This document shows positions 35,626 through 43,784 of a stretch of DNA of 64,000 bases, piece after piece. The notes under the pieces were generated by a model. The model was not told the origin of the DNA. It worked only from the letters and a program-made list of their open reading frames with translations, and searched no databases. Position 1 is the first letter of the stretch, and each line of letters begins with the position of its first letter. The position numbers were made by a program, and so were the translations under genes. Origin of the DNA: Allomuricauda sp. M10 (GTDB lineage Bacteria > Bacteroidota > Bacteroidia > Flavobacteriales > Flavobacteriaceae); NCBI RefSeq assembly GCF_020782875.1, contig NZ_JAJGBN010000001.1, positions 558,001-622,000 of the forward strand. Reading direction: 5' to 3'.

Positions 35626-37080
35626 ATGAAAACGAAATATATCGATTTGATCGAACAGACCTATGATTTTCCCCAAGAAGAATTTCAGTTGGAAGACAAC
35701 AAACTGCAATTCCACGGCATAGATCTTTACGGTTTGATCCAACAATATGGTACCCCACTCAAGTTCACTTATTTGCCTAAAATTTCGGATAACATCCAAA
35801 GGGCCAAAAAGTGGTTCAAGAGTGCTATGAAAAAGCACAAATATGCGGGAACCTATCATTATTGCTATTGTACCAAAAGCTCCCATTTTGAGCACGTACT
35901 GAACGAAGCCCTGAAAAATGACATCCATATTGAAACCTCTTCGGCTTTCGATATCGATATTGTGCAGCATTTGATGAAAGCCGGTAAAATTGCCAAGAAT
36001 ACCTATGTGATCTGTAATGGTTTCAAAAGGGATCAGTACATCCAGAACATTGCTGGGTTGATCAACAATGGCCATAAGAACTGTATTCCGATTATTGATA
36101 ATTATGAGGAAATAGAACTTTTGAGCGATGCGATTGAGGATAACTTTAAAGTGGGTATCAGGATCGCATCCGAAGAAGAGCCAAAATTTGAGTTCTATAC
36201 ATCTCGTTTAGGGATTGGGTATAAGAACATTGTGCCTTTTTACAATCAGTCCATCAAAACCAACAATAAAGTGGAGTTGAAGATGCTTCACTTCTTTATC
36301 AATACAGGTATCAGGGACACGGCCTACTATTGGAACGAACTTTTGAAATGTCTTAAGGTATACATCAGCCTAAAAAGGGTATGTCCCACTTTGGATAGTT
36401 TGAACATTGGTGGTGGATTCCCCATCAAGAATTCCTTGGCTTTCGAATATGATTATGAGTATATGGTGGATGAGATCATCCATCAGATCAAGCAAGCTTG
36501 TGATGAAGCTGGGGTAGATGTGCCCAATATCTTTACCGAATTCGGAAGTTTCACTGTTGGGGAAAGTGGTGGTACCATTTATGAGGTATTGTATCAAAAG
36601 CAACAGAACGACAGGGAAAAATGGAATATGATCAATTCATCTTTCATTACCACCATGCCTGACTCTTGGGCGATTAGCAAAAGGTTCATTACCCTTTCTA
36701 TCAACCGTTGGAACGATGAGTATGAACGTGTACTACTGGGCGGATTGACTTGCGATAGTGACGATTATTACAATTCTGAACAGCACATGAACGCCATCTA
36801 TCTTCCAAAATACCGGAGAGATAGGCCACTTTATATCGGATTTTTCAATACTGGGGCCTACCAAGAGACCATTGGTGGTTTCGGTGGGTTGCAGCACTGC
36901 TTGATTCCGCACCCCAAGCACGTTCTTATCGATAAGGACGAAGAAGGAAATATGCAGACATCGGTGTTCGCAGAACAACAGACGGCGCAACAATTCCTAT
37001 CCATTTTAGGGTATGGAACCAAAAAAGAATCGGGTTCATTGGTGAAGTCCAAAGCCTTGCCAGTGCTAAGCAAAAATTAA
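35626..37080 (+). CDS. speA: Arginine decarboxylase, small fold-type III form
   Basis: This 484-residue PLP enzyme matches the short arginine decarboxylase of Flavobacteriia, about 150 residues shorter than E. coli SpeA. The N-terminal barrel has YHYCYCTKSSHFEHVLNEAL, in which the Lys is the probable PLP Schiff-base residue, ETSSAFDIDIV, and GIRIASEEEPKFEFYTSRLGIG; the C-terminal half has NIGGGFPIKNS and FTEFGSFTVGESGG. It converts arginine to agmatine, the first step to putrescine or related polyamines. The deoxyhypusine-synthase-like gene follows after 78 nt. In related genomes an agmatinase gene usually lies between them; it is absent here. Confidence 0.9.
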   Translation: MKTKYIDLIEQTYDFPQEEFQLEDNKLQFHGIDLYGLIQQYGTPLKFTYLPKISDNIQRAKKWFKSAMKKHKYAGTYHYCYCTKSSHFEHVLNEALKNDIHIETSSAFDIDIVQHLMKAGKIAKNTYVICNGFKRDQYIQNIAGLINNGHKNCIPIIDNYEEIELLSDAIEDNFKVGIRIASEEEPKFEFYTSRLGIGYKNIVPFYNQSIKTNNKVELKMLHFFINTGIRDTAYYWNELLKCLKVYISLKRVCPTLDSLNIGGGFPIKNSLAFEYDYEYMVDEIIHQIKQACDEAGVDVPNIFTEFGSFTVGESGGTIYEVLYQKQQNDREKWNMINSSFITTMPDSWAISKRFITLSINRWNDEYERVLLGGLTCDSDDYYNSEQHMNAIYLPKYRRDRPLYIGFFNTGAYQETIGGFGGLQHCLIPHPKHVLIDKDEEGNMQTSVFAEQQTAQQFLSILGYGTKKESGSLVKSKALPVLSKN

Positions 37081-37158
37081 AGAAATTAAATAAGAATGAA
37101 CATAGGGTGGAGGATGAAAATGAATTTTGAGATGATCCAAACCCGATAAACAATTACA

Positions 37159-38133
37159 ATGAGCAATAAAGGAGCAATATCACAATTTATTCAGAAGTAT
37201 TATTTGCATTTTAATGCAGCCGCCTTGGTGGATGCCGCCAAAGGTTATGAAGATCAGTTGAACCAAGGTTCCAAAATGTTGGTATCCTTGGCCGGTGCCA
37301 TGAGTACCGCGGAACTAGGAAAGATCTTTGCCGAAATTATTAGAACCGATAAGGTACACATCGTGTCCTGTACCGGTGCCAACTTGGAAGAGGATTTGAT
37401 GAACCTCGTGGCGCATTCGCATTACAAAAGGGTTCCCAATTATAGGGATTTGACCCCCAAAGAAGAATGGGACCTTTTGGAGCAGGGTCTCAATCGTGTG
37501 ACCGATACCTGTATCCCTGAAGAAGAGGCTTTTAGGAGACTACAAAAGCACATTTATCAGATTTGGAAAGATGCAGAGGACAAAGGAGAGCGTTATTTTC
37601 CGCATGAGTTCATGTACAAATTGTTGCTTTCCGGAGTTTTGGAGCAATATTATGAGATAGATATCAAAGATTCTTGGATGTATGCCGCAGCCCAGAAGAA
37701 CCTGCCCATTGTGGTTCCAGGTTGGGAAGACAGCACCATGGGTAACATTTTTGCCAGCTATGTGATTAAAGGTGAATTGAAGGCAAGCACTATGAAATCC
37801 GGTATTGAATACATGGCCTTTTTGGCCGATTGGTACCAGAAAAACTCGGAGAAAGGAATAGGTTTCTTCCAGATTGGTGGAGGTATTGCTGGGGATTTCC
37901 CTATTTGTGTGGTGCCCATGTTGTACCAAGATTTGGAGCAGACCGAAACCCCTTTCTGGAGCTATTTCTGTCAGATCAGTGATTCAACAACCAGTTATGG
38001 ATCCTATTCCGGAGCCGTACCAAATGAAAAGATCACTTGGGGTAAGTTGGATATAGACACCCCTAAATTTATTGTAGAATCAGACGCTACCATTGTGGCG
38101 CCTCTGATTTTTGCCTACCTTTTGGATATGTAA
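37159..38133 (+). CDS. Deoxyhypusine-synthase-like protein lacking the catalytic lysine
   Basis: The 324-residue protein has the deoxyhypusine synthase fold: VSLAGAMSTAELGKIFAEII, VHIVSCTGANLEEDLMNLVAHSHY (NAD-binding region), PIVVPGWEDSTMGN and the end SYSGAVPNEKITWGKLDID. In human DHS the butylamine-carrying Lys329 sits in a GGGVVKHHI segment; the equivalent here reads IGGGIAGDFPICVVP, with no lysine. Bacteria have no eIF5A, so a polyamine-forming role such as homospermidine synthesis or direct use of agmatine is proposed (inference). It lies in the same transcript as speA and its stop overlaps the next start by 1 nt. Confidence 0.88.
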   Translation: MSNKGAISQFIQKYYLHFNAAALVDAAKGYEDQLNQGSKMLVSLAGAMSTAELGKIFAEIIRTDKVHIVSCTGANLEEDLMNLVAHSHYKRVPNYRDLTPKEEWDLLEQGLNRVTDTCIPEEEAFRRLQKHIYQIWKDAEDKGERYFPHEFMYKLLLSGVLEQYYEIDIKDSWMYAAAQKNLPIVVPGWEDSTMGNIFASYVIKGELKASTMKSGIEYMAFLADWYQKNSEKGIGFFQIGGGIAGDFPICVVPMLYQDLEQTETPFWSYFCQISDSTTSYGSYSGAVPNEKITWGKLDIDTPKFIVESDATIVAPLIFAYLLDM

Positions 38134-38450
38134 TGATGAGGAATAGACAAACGGTAGCTTTAAAGCGGGTAATCGTGGATTACAAAAAGTTGGACAATCA
38201 TATCCTCAACCTTTTGGTGGAGAAATATCCCGAAGGATATGACGACGCCGATATCGTGACGTACCGCAATGCCAATAATGAAGTGGTGGAATGTATTGAG
38301 GTACGTACCGAGGACACTGCTTATTTGGTTCGCGTGAGCAAGCGATTGGTAATGGCGATGGAGGATTATGACGAATCGGAAAATATTTCTGACAACGATG
38401 AAGAAACATCATTGGACACAGATGGTTTGGAGGACTCCGATGAGGAGTAA
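38133..38450 (+). CDS. Small conserved protein with acidic tail (105 aa)
   Basis: No family name is recognised. The first 75 residues look folded (ALKRVIVDYKKLDNHILNLL, then DIVTYRNANNEVVECIEVRT and AYLVRVSKRLVMAMEDY); the final 30 are strongly acidic (SDNDEETSLD, DSDEE), suggesting a flexible tail that could bind a basic partner such as a ribosomal protein or polyamine. It begins at the last base of the deoxyhypusine-synthase-like stop codon, with a second ATG three bases on, so it is translationally coupled to that gene. Confidence 0.75.
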   Translation: MMRNRQTVALKRVIVDYKKLDNHILNLLVEKYPEGYDDADIVTYRNANNEVVECIEVRTEDTAYLVRVSKRLVMAMEDYDESENISDNDEETSLDTDGLEDSDEE

Positions 38451-38473
38451 AACAAAAATCAAAAGGGCCCATT

Positions 38474-38926
38474 ATGAAAAAAATAATCAAATCTCGGCTT
38501 ATTGCCGTTCACAAGGACAAAGTCCTGGTGCTGAAAAAAGTGGCCCGACCGCTTAGGTATACTTTGCCAGGCGGGGTTAAGAAGAAAAAGGAGACGGAAT
38601 CCGAAACCTTGATAAGGGAAGTTGCGGAAGAAGTAAAACTGAAGCTTACGGATAAGCAATTGCAGTTTTATCTCTCCCATATTAAAAAGGGCAAGTTCCA
38701 AACAGTGCTGAAAAACTATTATGTGGTACAGTTAAAGCCAAATCCGATAAAGGTGAAGGAAAAGCACAAATTTGAAGAGGCTTTGTGGTTGGAGTGGAAG
38801 GAAGCCTTGCCTTTTATGGACAAAATGGATCGAATGGCCGTAAGGTCATATTTCAAAAGTTTGGGTAGAAAATTAAACAAACAAAATTCAGATGGATACA
38901 AAGTTCCACCTCGCCTTGCCATGTAA
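38474..38926 (+). CDS. NUDIX hydrolase
   Basis: The 150-residue protein has a Nudix box at G34-x5-E40-x7-R48-E-V-A-E-E-V-K-L. It matches GX5EX7REUXEEXGU except that the penultimate Gly is Lys55. The catalytic REVAEE core is intact, so magnesium-dependent hydrolysis of a nucleoside-diphosphate derivative is likely, but the substrate is unknown. It has no signal peptide. It starts 23 nt after the acidic-tail gene and overlaps the VOC gene by 35 nt. Confidence 0.9.
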   Translation: MKKIIKSRLIAVHKDKVLVLKKVARPLRYTLPGGVKKKKETESETLIREVAEEVKLKLTDKQLQFYLSHIKKGKFQTVLKNYYVVQLKPNPIKVKEKHKFEEALWLEWKEALPFMDKMDRMAVRSYFKSLGRKLNKQNSDGYKVPPRLAM

Positions 38927-39305
38927 GGATATTGCAGAAACAAGGACTTTTTATTTGGATGTGATCAAAGCGGGTCTGGGTAGACAGGCAGAGCACTGGC
39001 TGGACATCGACCTCTTTGGTAACCAATTGACCTTTACCCAATCGGGGAGTTTCAATTTCGATTTCAAGAACTACCGTTTGGAAGATTATATTTTACCGTC
39101 CTTCCATTTTGGGGTAATCGTATCCGTGGAGGCATGGGGCGAACTGTATTCCAGATTGTTCCAGATGGATCTTGAGATTACTACGGAAACCACCTTCATG
39201 CAGGATAAGATCGGGGAGCATCTGTCTTTCTTCGTACAGGATCCCAACGGATATATGGTGGAATTCAAAAGCTTTAAAGAGCCCAAGGATATTTTTGCAA
39301 CGTAG
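38892..39305 (+). CDS. VOC-family (glyoxalase/bleomycin-resistance-like) protein
   Basis: A 137-residue single vicinal-oxygen-chelate protein: two beta-alpha-beta-beta-beta units, opening FHLALPCKDIAETRTFYLDVI and closing LSFFVQDPNGYMVEFKSF. Metal ligands would be His near the N-terminus, His in PSFHFGV and Glu in MVEFKSF. VOC proteins bind metals and act as dioxygenases, isomerases or resistance proteins; the role here is not predictable. The gene overlaps the NUDIX gene by 35 nt in another frame and ends 3 nt before the RMD1-like gene, so all three are one unit. Confidence 0.88.
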   Translation: MDTKFHLALPCKDIAETRTFYLDVIKAGLGRQAEHWLDIDLFGNQLTFTQSGSFNFDFKNYRLEDYILPSFHFGVIVSVEAWGELYSRLFQMDLEITTETTFMQDKIGEHLSFFVQDPNGYMVEFKSFKEPKDIFAT

Positions 39306-39308
39306 AAC

Positions 39309-40097
39309 ATGGATTCAAAAGCCATAGCCTTACATGTAGCCGAGAGCATCGATATAGCTGGTTGCCGACGGGCCATTGATAAGGATCTTTTGTATGGCGA
39401 TAGGGATGAATTGTTCTATTCGGATGGGGAGTCTGGCTACCTGTATATTTTCAAGTATGGGATTGTTTCCTACTATGGATTGCCCGATACCACCGTTTCC
39501 GAAATTTTTGCTGATATCCAACCCTTTTGTGTAGAATGGCGCCGGTCAGAACTTACAGAGGAAATCGAGATTGAATGGGTTTCCAGCGAACAGGCCTCCA
39601 GAGTGACCAACAACAAGATTTTGTTGCCTGAATCCAATGTGGAAGGGATTCGCTTTGCCTTGTTGCACCTATCACAATCGGTAGCGTTGGATTATTTTGA
39701 AGGATTGTCCGATCAGATCATGAACGAAACCCGATTGCATACCAACTATTTGGAACACAATGGGAAATTGGACTTGGGCGGGAAAAAACTGAAGAAATAC
39801 ATTGCAAGGGTTTTGAACATCAACAACCAGATTTCCGAAAACCTCTATATTTTTGATTCCCCTGAAGTAGCTTGGGAAGATGAGTATTTGGATAAACTGG
39901 ACAAAAACCTGAAACAAATATTCGATCTAAAGGAACGATACCGAACGATAAAGGAACAGGGCTATATCATCAAAGAAAATTTAAGCCTTTTTAAAGACAT
40001 CATGGATCATCGGGAAAGTAGTAGATTGGAGTGGATCATTATTATACTGATCTTGGTGGAGGTCGTAGATCTTTTCATCATGAGAATAATCAATTAA
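39309..40097 (+). CDS. RMD1/DUF155-family membrane protein
   Basis: The 262-residue protein matches the DUF155 (RMD1/YDR282C) family: N-terminal DELFYSDGESGYLYIFKYGIVSYYG, the family core KILLPESNVEGIRFALLHLSQSVALDYFE, and the C-terminal helical part IMDHRESSRLEWIIIILILVEVVDLFIM, which ends in one transmembrane helix. Yeast members are mitochondrial and affect meiosis or translation; bacterial members have no assigned function. It lies between the VOC and RimK-like genes with gaps of 3 and 12 nt. Confidence 0.88.
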   Translation: MDSKAIALHVAESIDIAGCRRAIDKDLLYGDRDELFYSDGESGYLYIFKYGIVSYYGLPDTTVSEIFADIQPFCVEWRRSELTEEIEIEWVSSEQASRVTNNKILLPESNVEGIRFALLHLSQSVALDYFEGLSDQIMNETRLHTNYLEHNGKLDLGGKKLKKYIARVLNINNQISENLYIFDSPEVAWEDEYLDKLDKNLKQIFDLKERYRTIKEQGYIIKENLSLFKDIMDHRESSRLEWIIIILILVEVVDLFIMRIIN

Positions 40098-40109
40098 CAT
40101 CAATTTGTT

Positions 40110-41480
40110 TTGAAAGAAAATAACGTATTGGGCAGTGAGGAATGGTGCCGATTTGAGGAGTTGGGAATACCGGCCATTAAGGCAAGGGTAGATTCCGGGG
40201 CGAAAACTTCGTCCATCCAGGCCAACAAGATCAAAATTTTCACCAAAGGCTTGGAAGAATGGGTTCGTTTTGAAGTGAATCCCTTGCAAGACAACAGGAG
40301 CATTTCCATTTTATGTCAAGCTAAATTGGTAGATGTCAGGAGTGTGAAAAGCTCCCAGGGGATTTCTGAAGAAAGACCCGTCATCAAGACACCAGTGAAA
40401 ATTGGCAATACCGTTTTTGAAATTGAGCTTACCCTTGCCAATCGTGATACGATGGAATATAGGATGTTGCTTGGTCGCGAAGCCTTGAATGGAAGGTATT
40501 TGGTGGATCCTTCCAAAAGTTTTAATCTAGGAGAAATTTCCGATGACGATTTGTCCCATAAATACCGTCCTTATCAATCCGATAAAACCGGACTTAGCAT
40601 AGGGCTTTTGGCCAGTAATCCTGAATTGTACAGTAACAAAAGGATTATTGAAGCCGGTGAAATGCGTGGCCATAAGGTGGTTTTTTTGAACGTGGAGAAC
40701 GTTTACATGAAGCTTGATGCCACATCCCCAGAGATCAGATATCGTGGTGGGAATATATTGGATAAATTCGATGCGGTTATCCCAAGGATTAAACCATCTG
40801 TTACTTTTTACGGTTGTGCGCTACTTAGGCAGTTCGATACTTTAGGGGTTTATTGCTTGAACTCGGCAGATTCCATCAGTAAGTCAAGGGACAAACTGTT
40901 TGCCTCCCAATTGTTTTCCAAGCATGATATTCACATCCCTATAACTGGTTTTGCCAAATCACCGATGGATACCAAGGATTTGATCCGTATGGTAAACGGG
41001 GCGCCTTTGATCATCAAGTTATTGGAAAGTACACAAGGCAAAGGAGTTGTATTGGCTGAAACGAACAAAGCCGCGGAGAGTGTGATCAATGCGTTTAAGA
41101 GTGTGCAGACCAACATTTTGGTGCAGGAGTTCATCAAAGAAGCCAACGGCCAGGACATTCGTTGTTTTGTGGTCAACGGCAAGGTGGTGGCCTCCATGCA
41201 ACGCCAGGCGCAAAAAGGGGAGTTCAGGGCCAATATTCACCAAGGTGGAGCCGCATCCCTTATAAAAATTACTTCGGAAGAGCGCAAACTGGCCATCAAA
41301 TCGGCCAAAGTACTGAATTTGGACGTGGCCGGGGTGGACATCATCCGTTCCAATCGTGGACCCCTTTTGTTGGAGGTGAACTCATCCCCAGGCCTGGAAG
41401 GGATAGAAAACACCACGGGCATGGATATTGCCAATGTCATGATCGAGACCATTGAAAGAAAGTTGAAGTACAGTCAATAG
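40110..41480 (+). CDS. RimK-type ATP-grasp ligase fused to a retropepsin-like (RimK-associated) domain
   Basis: Residues 1-150 form the RimK-associated 'ATP-dependent zinc protease' domain, with [15 protein letters not shown] (retropepsin-like DSGAKT) and [15 protein letters not shown]. Residues 160-456 are a RimK-like ATP-grasp ligase: [65 protein letters not shown]. It probably adds glutamates to a protein or peptide acceptor, as RimK does to ribosomal protein S6, while the protease-like part might reverse or limit this (inference). The start is TTG: no ATG lies between the in-frame stop TAA at 40095 and the conserved [15 protein letters not shown]. It is the last gene before a strong terminator. 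Confidence 0.88.
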   Translation: MKENNVLGSEEWCRFEELGIPAIKARVDSGAKTSSIQANKIKIFTKGLEEWVRFEVNPLQDNRSISILCQAKLVDVRSVKSSQGISEERPVIKTPVKIGNTVFEIELTLANRDTMEYRMLLGREALNGRYLVDPSKSFNLGEISDDDLSHKYRPYQSDKTGLSIGLLASNPELYSNKRIIEAGEMRGHKVVFLNVENVYMKLDATSPEIRYRGGNILDKFDAVIPRIKPSVTFYGCALLRQFDTLGVYCLNSADSISKSRDKLFASQLFSKHDIHIPITGFAKSPMDTKDLIRMVNGAPLIIKLLESTQGKGVVLAETNKAAESVINAFKSVQTNILVQEFIKEANGQDIRCFVVNGKVVASMQRQAQKGEFRANIHQGGAASLIKITSEERKLAIKSAKVLNLDVAGVDIIRSNRGPLLLEVNSSPGLEGIENTTGMDIANVMIETIERKLKYSQ

Positions 41481-41575
41481 AACATGAATTTTTGACTAAC
41501 TTATTTTTAGTCAGTCAATTGCATTTTTAGCAATTAATTTCCTACACAGTCTACTCTTTTTAGGCTTATAAATTC

Positions 41576-41609
41576 AAAAGGGGCATCCGTTAAAGCAGAT
41601 GCCCCTTTT
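41576..41609 (+). terminator. Intrinsic terminator of the speA-rimK operon
   Basis: Perfect 12-bp stem AAAAGGGGCATC (41576-41587) and GATGCCCCTTTT (41598-41609) with a 10-nt loop. The symmetric A and T tracts allow action in both directions. Confidence 0.85.
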
Positions 41610-41746
41610 GTTAATTCATGCCTTTCCATATCTAATGGCCATAGTATGTTTGTTCCAGTTAACGCAAAGCCTCCTAAAAATAGGACGGGGTATTTGTAGG
41701 GAACATAAGTTCTTTTGCCCCCAAATCTTATCATGAACGAGGTTTA

Positions 41747-41800
41747 CGTTGCGCCAATGGGGGTTTTTGAGGTTGAGCCCCCTTGGTTGCAACGTTTTTT
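41747..41800 (+). terminator. Strong second intrinsic terminator with no gene upstream
   Basis: The stem is CGTTGC/GCAACG, then CCAA/TTGG, then GGGGG/CCCCC, with a G-versus-TT internal loop and one bulged T, and a 14-nt terminal loop. Six T follow at 41795-41800. It probably ends a non-coding transcript. Confidence 0.7.
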
Positions 41801-41844
41801 AAGATCAAATGTATGTTTCCCATAAATTTGACCTACTTTATTTG

Positions 41845-41872
41845 AAAAGGAGCTATGGAAATGGCTCCTTTT
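41845..41872 (+). terminator. Third terminator-like hairpin upstream of trxB
   Basis: Perfect 9-bp stem AAAAGGAGC (41845-41853) and GCTCCTTTT (41864-41872) around a 10-nt loop, followed by GTTTTTCT. It could also act on the minus strand. Confidence 0.6.
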
Positions 41873-41977
41873 GTTTTTCTTTCCTTTGGATTCCCATTGA
41901 TGTTATTCACGGAAATTGTTCACATCTTTTAAGAAATCGTGGAACCGCCCTACTGTAAGTTTTTGCACAAAAAACCT

Positions 41978-41985
41978 ACTTTTGT
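41978..41985 (+). promoter_or_regulatory. -7 box of the trxB promoter
   Basis: TACTTTTG fits TAnnTTTG and lies 27 nt before the trxB ATG. The -33 element is weak at the expected spacing. Confidence 0.5.
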
Positions 41986-42012
41986 AAGATAATGATTTGA
42001 GGAATTTTTGTT

Positions 42013-42981
42013 ATGTCAGAACAAGTTGAAAGAATAAAAACATTGATTATCGGGTCCGGACCAGCTGGGTACACGGCTGCTATATATGCTTCAAGGGCAG
42101 ACTTGAAACCCGTGATGTATACCGGTTTGGAACCAGGTGGGCAATTGACTACCACTACCGAGGTGGATAACTTTCCCGGTTACCCCGAAGGAATTGATGG
42201 CCCGACCATGATGATGCAATTACAACAACAAGCGGAACGCTTCGGTACCGACGTAAGGATCGGGATGGTGACCGCAGTTGATTTTAGTGATGAAGTTGGC
42301 GGTTTGCACAAGATTACTGTAGACGATTCAAAATTGATAGAGGCTGAAACGGTCATTATTTCTACTGGTGCCTCTGCCAAATATTTGAACATTCCAAGTG
42401 AGCAGCGTTTGCGTGGCGGCGGTGTTTCTGCATGTGCCGTGTGTGATGGATTTTTTTACAGAGGTCAGGAAGTGGCCATCGTTGGGGCTGGGGATACCGC
42501 TGCCGAGGAGGCCTCCTATTTGGCGAATATCTGTAAAAAAGTGACCATGTTGGTTCGCAAAGACCATATGAGGGCTTCCAAAGCCATGCAGCATAGGGTA
42601 AATAGTATTGCCAATATTGAGGTGAAGTATAATTCGGAAGTGGACGAAGTATTGGGCGACCAAGTAGTTGAAGGACTTAGAATTGTGAACAATGAGACTG
42701 GCGAGAAAGAAGAGATCGCCATTACAGGTTTGTTCATTGCTATTGGACACAAACCCAACACCGATATATTCAAAGGTCAGTTGGACTTGGATGAAACCGG
42801 TTACATCATCACCCAGGCCAAATCCACCAAAACCAATAAACCTGGGGTATTTGCCAGTGGCGATGCACAGGATAAAATCTACAGGCAAGCTGTTACGGCA
42901 GCCGGCACGGGATGTATGGCGGCATTGGATGCCGAAAGATACTTGGCTGCAGTGGAAAGTAAGGAAATGATAGCGTCCTAA
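42013..42981 (+). CDS. trxB: Thioredoxin-disulfide reductase
   Basis: The 322-residue protein has all TrxB hallmarks: FAD-binding IIGSGPAGYTAAIYASRA, the redox-active CAVCDG pair (ACAVCDGFFYRG), NADPH-binding IVGAGDTAAEEASYLA, and the second FAD motif GVFASGDAQDKIYRQAVTAAGTGC. It reduces thioredoxin with NADPH in the cytoplasm. The gene stands alone between terminators, with a short leader from a -7 box at 41978. Confidence 0.98.
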   Translation: MSEQVERIKTLIIGSGPAGYTAAIYASRADLKPVMYTGLEPGGQLTTTTEVDNFPGYPEGIDGPTMMMQLQQQAERFGTDVRIGMVTAVDFSDEVGGLHKITVDDSKLIEAETVIISTGASAKYLNIPSEQRLRGGGVSACAVCDGFFYRGQEVAIVGAGDTAAEEASYLANICKKVTMLVRKDHMRASKAMQHRVNSIANIEVKYNSEVDEVLGDQVVEGLRIVNNETGEKEEIAITGLFIAIGHKPNTDIFKGQLDLDETGYIITQAKSTKTNKPGVFASGDAQDKIYRQAVTAAGTGCMAALDAERYLAAVESKEMIAS

Positions 42982-43001
42982 AATTTTTAGGAAAACAAAT
43001 T

Positions 43002-43032
43002 AAAAAAGGCACTGAATTTCAGTGCCTTTTTT
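43002..43032 (+). terminator. Intrinsic terminator of trxB
   Basis: GGCACTGA (43008-43015) and TCAGTGCC (43019-43026) close an ATT loop; six A before and six T after extend the stem to 14 bp and give the T-run. It can also serve the convergent small gene on the minus strand. Confidence 0.9.
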
Positions 43033-43045
43033 GTGGAATGCTAAC

Positions 43046-43489
43046 TCAATCAATCCGTCTGTAGTTTTCTGAAAAAGTTCGGTTGCCATCGGCATCTACC
43101 GAAATCTGGCTAAAGGTATCCTCATTCAAGATCAGCTCGAATGTGAAATTCCTCATGGTGTCCAACGCTTTCATCATTTCATCATCACCATATTCAATGA
43201 CCTCGATCAATTGGTCATCTGTAATGCGATAGGATCCATAACCAAATCGGCCATTGGGGTCGTCAGGAACATAACGGGTCCACATGATTTTTTCCTTGGA
43301 ATACATTTTAACCTGTCTGTACCCATCAGATTTAGGCATGGTGTCCGTTACATTCTCCCCATCATAATTATAAAAACTTTGGAGTTCCCAAGTTCCCTCA
43401 ATTGACGGACTGGTAACCTCGTGCCCCTTAAAGCTTCCGGCCATTAAGAACACAACAAAACATGCAATAAGTAAAATTGATTTTTTCAT
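43046..43489 (-). CDS. Small secreted lipocalin-like hypothetical protein
   Basis: The 147-residue protein has a signal peptide (KKSILLIACFVVFLMAGSF) and a body resembling lipocalin-like domains of Bacteroidota: the opening IEGTWELQSFYNYDG, then strands YRQVKMYSKEKIMWTRYVP, GYGSYRITDDQLIEVIEYG and FTFELILNEDTFSQISVD. The single Cys lies inside the hydrophobic core and is not a good lipobox. Function is unknown. It is convergent with trxB, sharing the terminator region. Confidence 0.75.
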   Translation of the reverse strand: MKKSILLIACFVVFLMAGSFKGHEVTSPSIEGTWELQSFYNYDGENVTDTMPKSDGYRQVKMYSKEKIMWTRYVPDDPNGRFGYGSYRITDDQLIEVIEYGDDEMMKALDTMRNFTFELILNEDTFSQISVDADGNRTFSENYRRID

Positions 43490-43784
43490 ACCGTATGACT
43501 TAATGGTGATTAAAGATTATACAAAAGATAACAAAAAATTATGATAAAATTAAATTTAAAACCTTAAAAAATTAGCAGATACTCAATCGAGGTTTTTGGG
43601 ATAATTATTGTTGAAGTTTAAGTAACATAATAATGGAAATGTCATTTTCAACAGATCGGTGAAGTGGTTGAGGAAAATGTTGAAAACTGTATAAATTTTT
43701 ATGAAATAAACATTTGTGACTCAAAATGTTTGATTTCTAAATTTTTTTGAACAAATTTCAGGGTTATTAACACAAAATTAAGTA
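43490..43784. other. AT-rich divergent intergenic region (295 bp)
   Basis: The region is very AT-rich and separates the secreted protein (minus) from the second susC (plus). It must hold both promoters, but no element clearly fits the -33/-7 pattern, and I see no gene or stable hairpin. Confidence 0.5.

Larger units (their letters stand above)
41481..42012. other. Hairpin-rich intergenic region between the RimK-like gene and trxB (532 bp)
   Basis: No protein gene is supported. Three terminator-like hairpins occur at 41576-41609, 41747-41800 and 41845-41872; only the first is needed for the upstream operon. The 137 nt between the first two are a candidate small RNA unit, with TATGTTTG at 41645-41652 as a possible -7 box though no fitting -33 element is seen. 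Confidence 0.5.

Noticed and set aside
41610..41746. tRNA gene in the rimK-trxB gap
   Set aside because: No acceptor-stem pairing, no T-loop GTTCRANYC motif and no CCA-like end could be found there or elsewhere in the window.
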